From Deinococcus rhizophilus (lineage in GTDB: Bacteria; Deinococcota; Deinococci; Deinococcales; Deinococcaceae), in contig NZ_JASNGB010000061.1 of assembly GCF_030271215.1 (NCBI RefSeq), forward strand, positions 1-15,160: DNA of 15,160 bases, given 5' to 3'. Both the position numbers and the translations under genes were made by a program. The notes beneath the pieces are model-generated. The model saw only the letters and a program-made list of their open reading frames with translations. It was not told the DNA's origin and ran no database searches. Shown here one piece after another: positions 14,235 to 15,160 of the stretch; positions within the stretch are counted from its first letter, which is position 1, and every line of letters starts with the position of its first letter.

Positions 14235-15160
14235 GGCTGGCGGCCCTCGTAGGCGACCTGCGGCGGCTCTCCGGCCCTGGCCCGGCCCGCTCGGCGCGGG
14301 TGTGGCCGGAGGAGTTGCGGGCCGCCTTTCCGGGTTCCCGGCGGCGGCGGGAAACGTGGGTGGGGGAGGGGGCGGCCTTCGCGCGGTACGCGGGCGGGGG
14401 CAGTCCCCTCTTCCTGAAGTACCTCCCGGCAGGCTGGCGCGACGAACGGGCCTACGCGCGGCTGAGGCGCGAGGCCGCCTATCTGCGCGACCTCGCGCCG
14501 CTCTCGCCCGTGCCGCACGCCCGGTTGCTCCACGCGGCGAGCGACCCGGCGCGGCTGGGAGCGCACCTCGTGACCGAGGACCTGACCGACGCGACCACAG
14601 GCTGGGGCGCCTTTGCCACCGACGCCGGGCGGGAAGACGCGCTGGAGGCCATCGTGCGGCTGCTGGCCTGGCACCACGCCTTCTGGCTGGAGCGCCCCGA
14701 GTTGCGCGGTGGGTGGAGCTGGGACCCGGCGCGGGCGCTGCGGAGGGCGGCGCGGGTGGAGACGGCCCCGGACTGGACGGACGCGGAGGGGGCAGCGGTC
14801 CGGGAAGCCGCCGGGGCCCTCCCCGCCCTGCTGGCGGCCACGTGCGGGGTCACGGTCGCGCACGGCGACCTCCACGCCGGGCAGGTGCTGTGGTCGCGGG
14901 CGGACGGCTCGCCCATCCTGATCGACTACGGGCAGACACACGCGGCGCCGCTGGGGGAGGACCTCGCGCACCTGCTGTACGTGCGGCTCTCGGGTCCAGA
15001 CCGCGCCCGCCTCGGTCCCCGGCTGCGTGGGGCCTACCTGGAGGAACTCGGCGCCCACGGCGTTTGCCGCACGGGTGCCGGGTGGGAGGTCGAGGAGCGG
15101 GCGGGCCTCGCCCTGAACGTGTTGGCGACGGCGGCGCAGGCCGGGCGCGAGGGCGGCAGC
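14231..15160 (+). CDS. Aminoglycoside-phosphotransferase-fold kinase, 3' end missing
   Basis: The 310 residues present belong to the APH/choline-kinase superfamily, which phosphorylates small-molecule hydroxyls with ATP. The N-lobe has LFLKYLPAGW with Lys63 in the ATP-lysine position, followed by a helix RLRREAAYLRDL that can supply the paired Glu. The catalytic loop is HGDLHAGQVLW (211-221, catalytic Asp213), and the metal Asp is Asp232 in LIDYGQ. The loop asparagine of HGDxHxxN is Gln218 here; maltokinases also have HGDYHLGQ, so the change need not inactivate. Trp-rich stretches (LLAWHHAFWLE, GGWSWD) may shape the acceptor site. The GTG start at 14231 overlaps the previous stop by 4 nt. The frame is open at the window end. 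The acceptor is unknown; nothing here supports antibiotic resistance. Confidence 0.85.
   Translation, partial: MRLAALVGDLRRLSGPGPARSARVWPEELRAAFPGSRRRRETWVGEGAAFARYAGGGSPLFLKYLPAGWRDERAYARLRREAAYLRDLAPLSPVPHARLLHAASDPARLGAHLVTEDLTDATTGWGAFATDAGREDALEAIVRLLAWHHAFWLERPELRGGWSWDPARALRRAARVETAPDWTDAEGAAVREAAGALPALLAATCGVTVAHGDLHAGQVLWSRADGSPILIDYGQTHAAPLGEDLAHLLYVRLSGPDRARLGPRLRGAYLEELGAHGVCRTGAGWEVEERAGLALNVLATAAQAGREGGS

Noticed and set aside
14126..15058. 310-residue minus-strand frame opposite the kinase
   Set aside because: The plus-strand frame has the APH catalytic loop and a coupled start; the minus frame is Pro/Arg/Gly-rich without motifs.
14231..15160. Aminoglycoside resistance gene
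   Set aside because: The fold is shared by many metabolic kinases. The low overall match, the Gln in the catalytic loop and the core-gene context give no support for drug modification.

Overview
The window is high-GC bacterial DNA and most likely comes from a Deinococcus species or a close relative. Three things point there. The DNA polymerase I is of the Thermus/Deinococcus type with a worn-out proofreading domain. A cyclic-di-AMP receptor of the PstA/DarA family is present. Several genes lack a Shine-Dalgarno site but carry a TANNNT -10 element 5-8 nt before the start codon, the arrangement known for leaderless mRNAs in Deinococcus. The taxon is an inference from these traits.

Layout, left to right. 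Positions 1-486 (minus) hold the N-terminal part of a CaiB/BaiF-type CoA-transferase, divergent from a complete aconitase gene acnA (640-3372, plus). A strong hairpin separates acnA from a small three-helix membrane protein gene (3467-3742, minus). Next is a plus-strand pair: a 44-residue single-span membrane protein (3936-4070) and a 563-residue protein with two PRC-barrel domains and four copies of an unnamed repeat (4116-5807). A hairpin at 5820-5854 separates this pair from the convergent NatA/NatB-like ABC exporter operon (natB-like 5869-7116 and natA-like 7106-7849, minus, overlapping by 11 nt). After a gene-free stretch come a double winged-helix protein (8206-8715, plus) and the cyclic-di-AMP receptor (8817-9146, plus). 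They face polA (9366-12086, minus) across an interval with a large hairpin. A 407-nt stretch without a secure gene (12087-12493) holds a possible truncated ORF divergent from polA. It is followed by glmM (12494-13825, minus). The last two genes, both plus, are a Gly/His/Arg-rich tail-anchored small protein (13947-14234) and, overlapping it by 4 nt, an aminoglycoside-phosphotransferase-fold kinase cut by the window end (14231-15160).

The genes mix core metabolism (TCA cycle, cell-wall precursor synthesis), DNA repair and replication, and second-messenger sensing with poorly described lineage-specific proteins. I see no prophage, integron, CRISPR array, rRNA or tRNA gene, or intact insertion sequence. 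The least explained parts are the four-repeat PRC-barrel protein with its mini membrane partner, the Gly/His-rich protein translationally coupled to a divergent kinase, and the contrast between leaderless and Shine-Dalgarno starts among neighbouring genes. None of these amounts to a proven new system.
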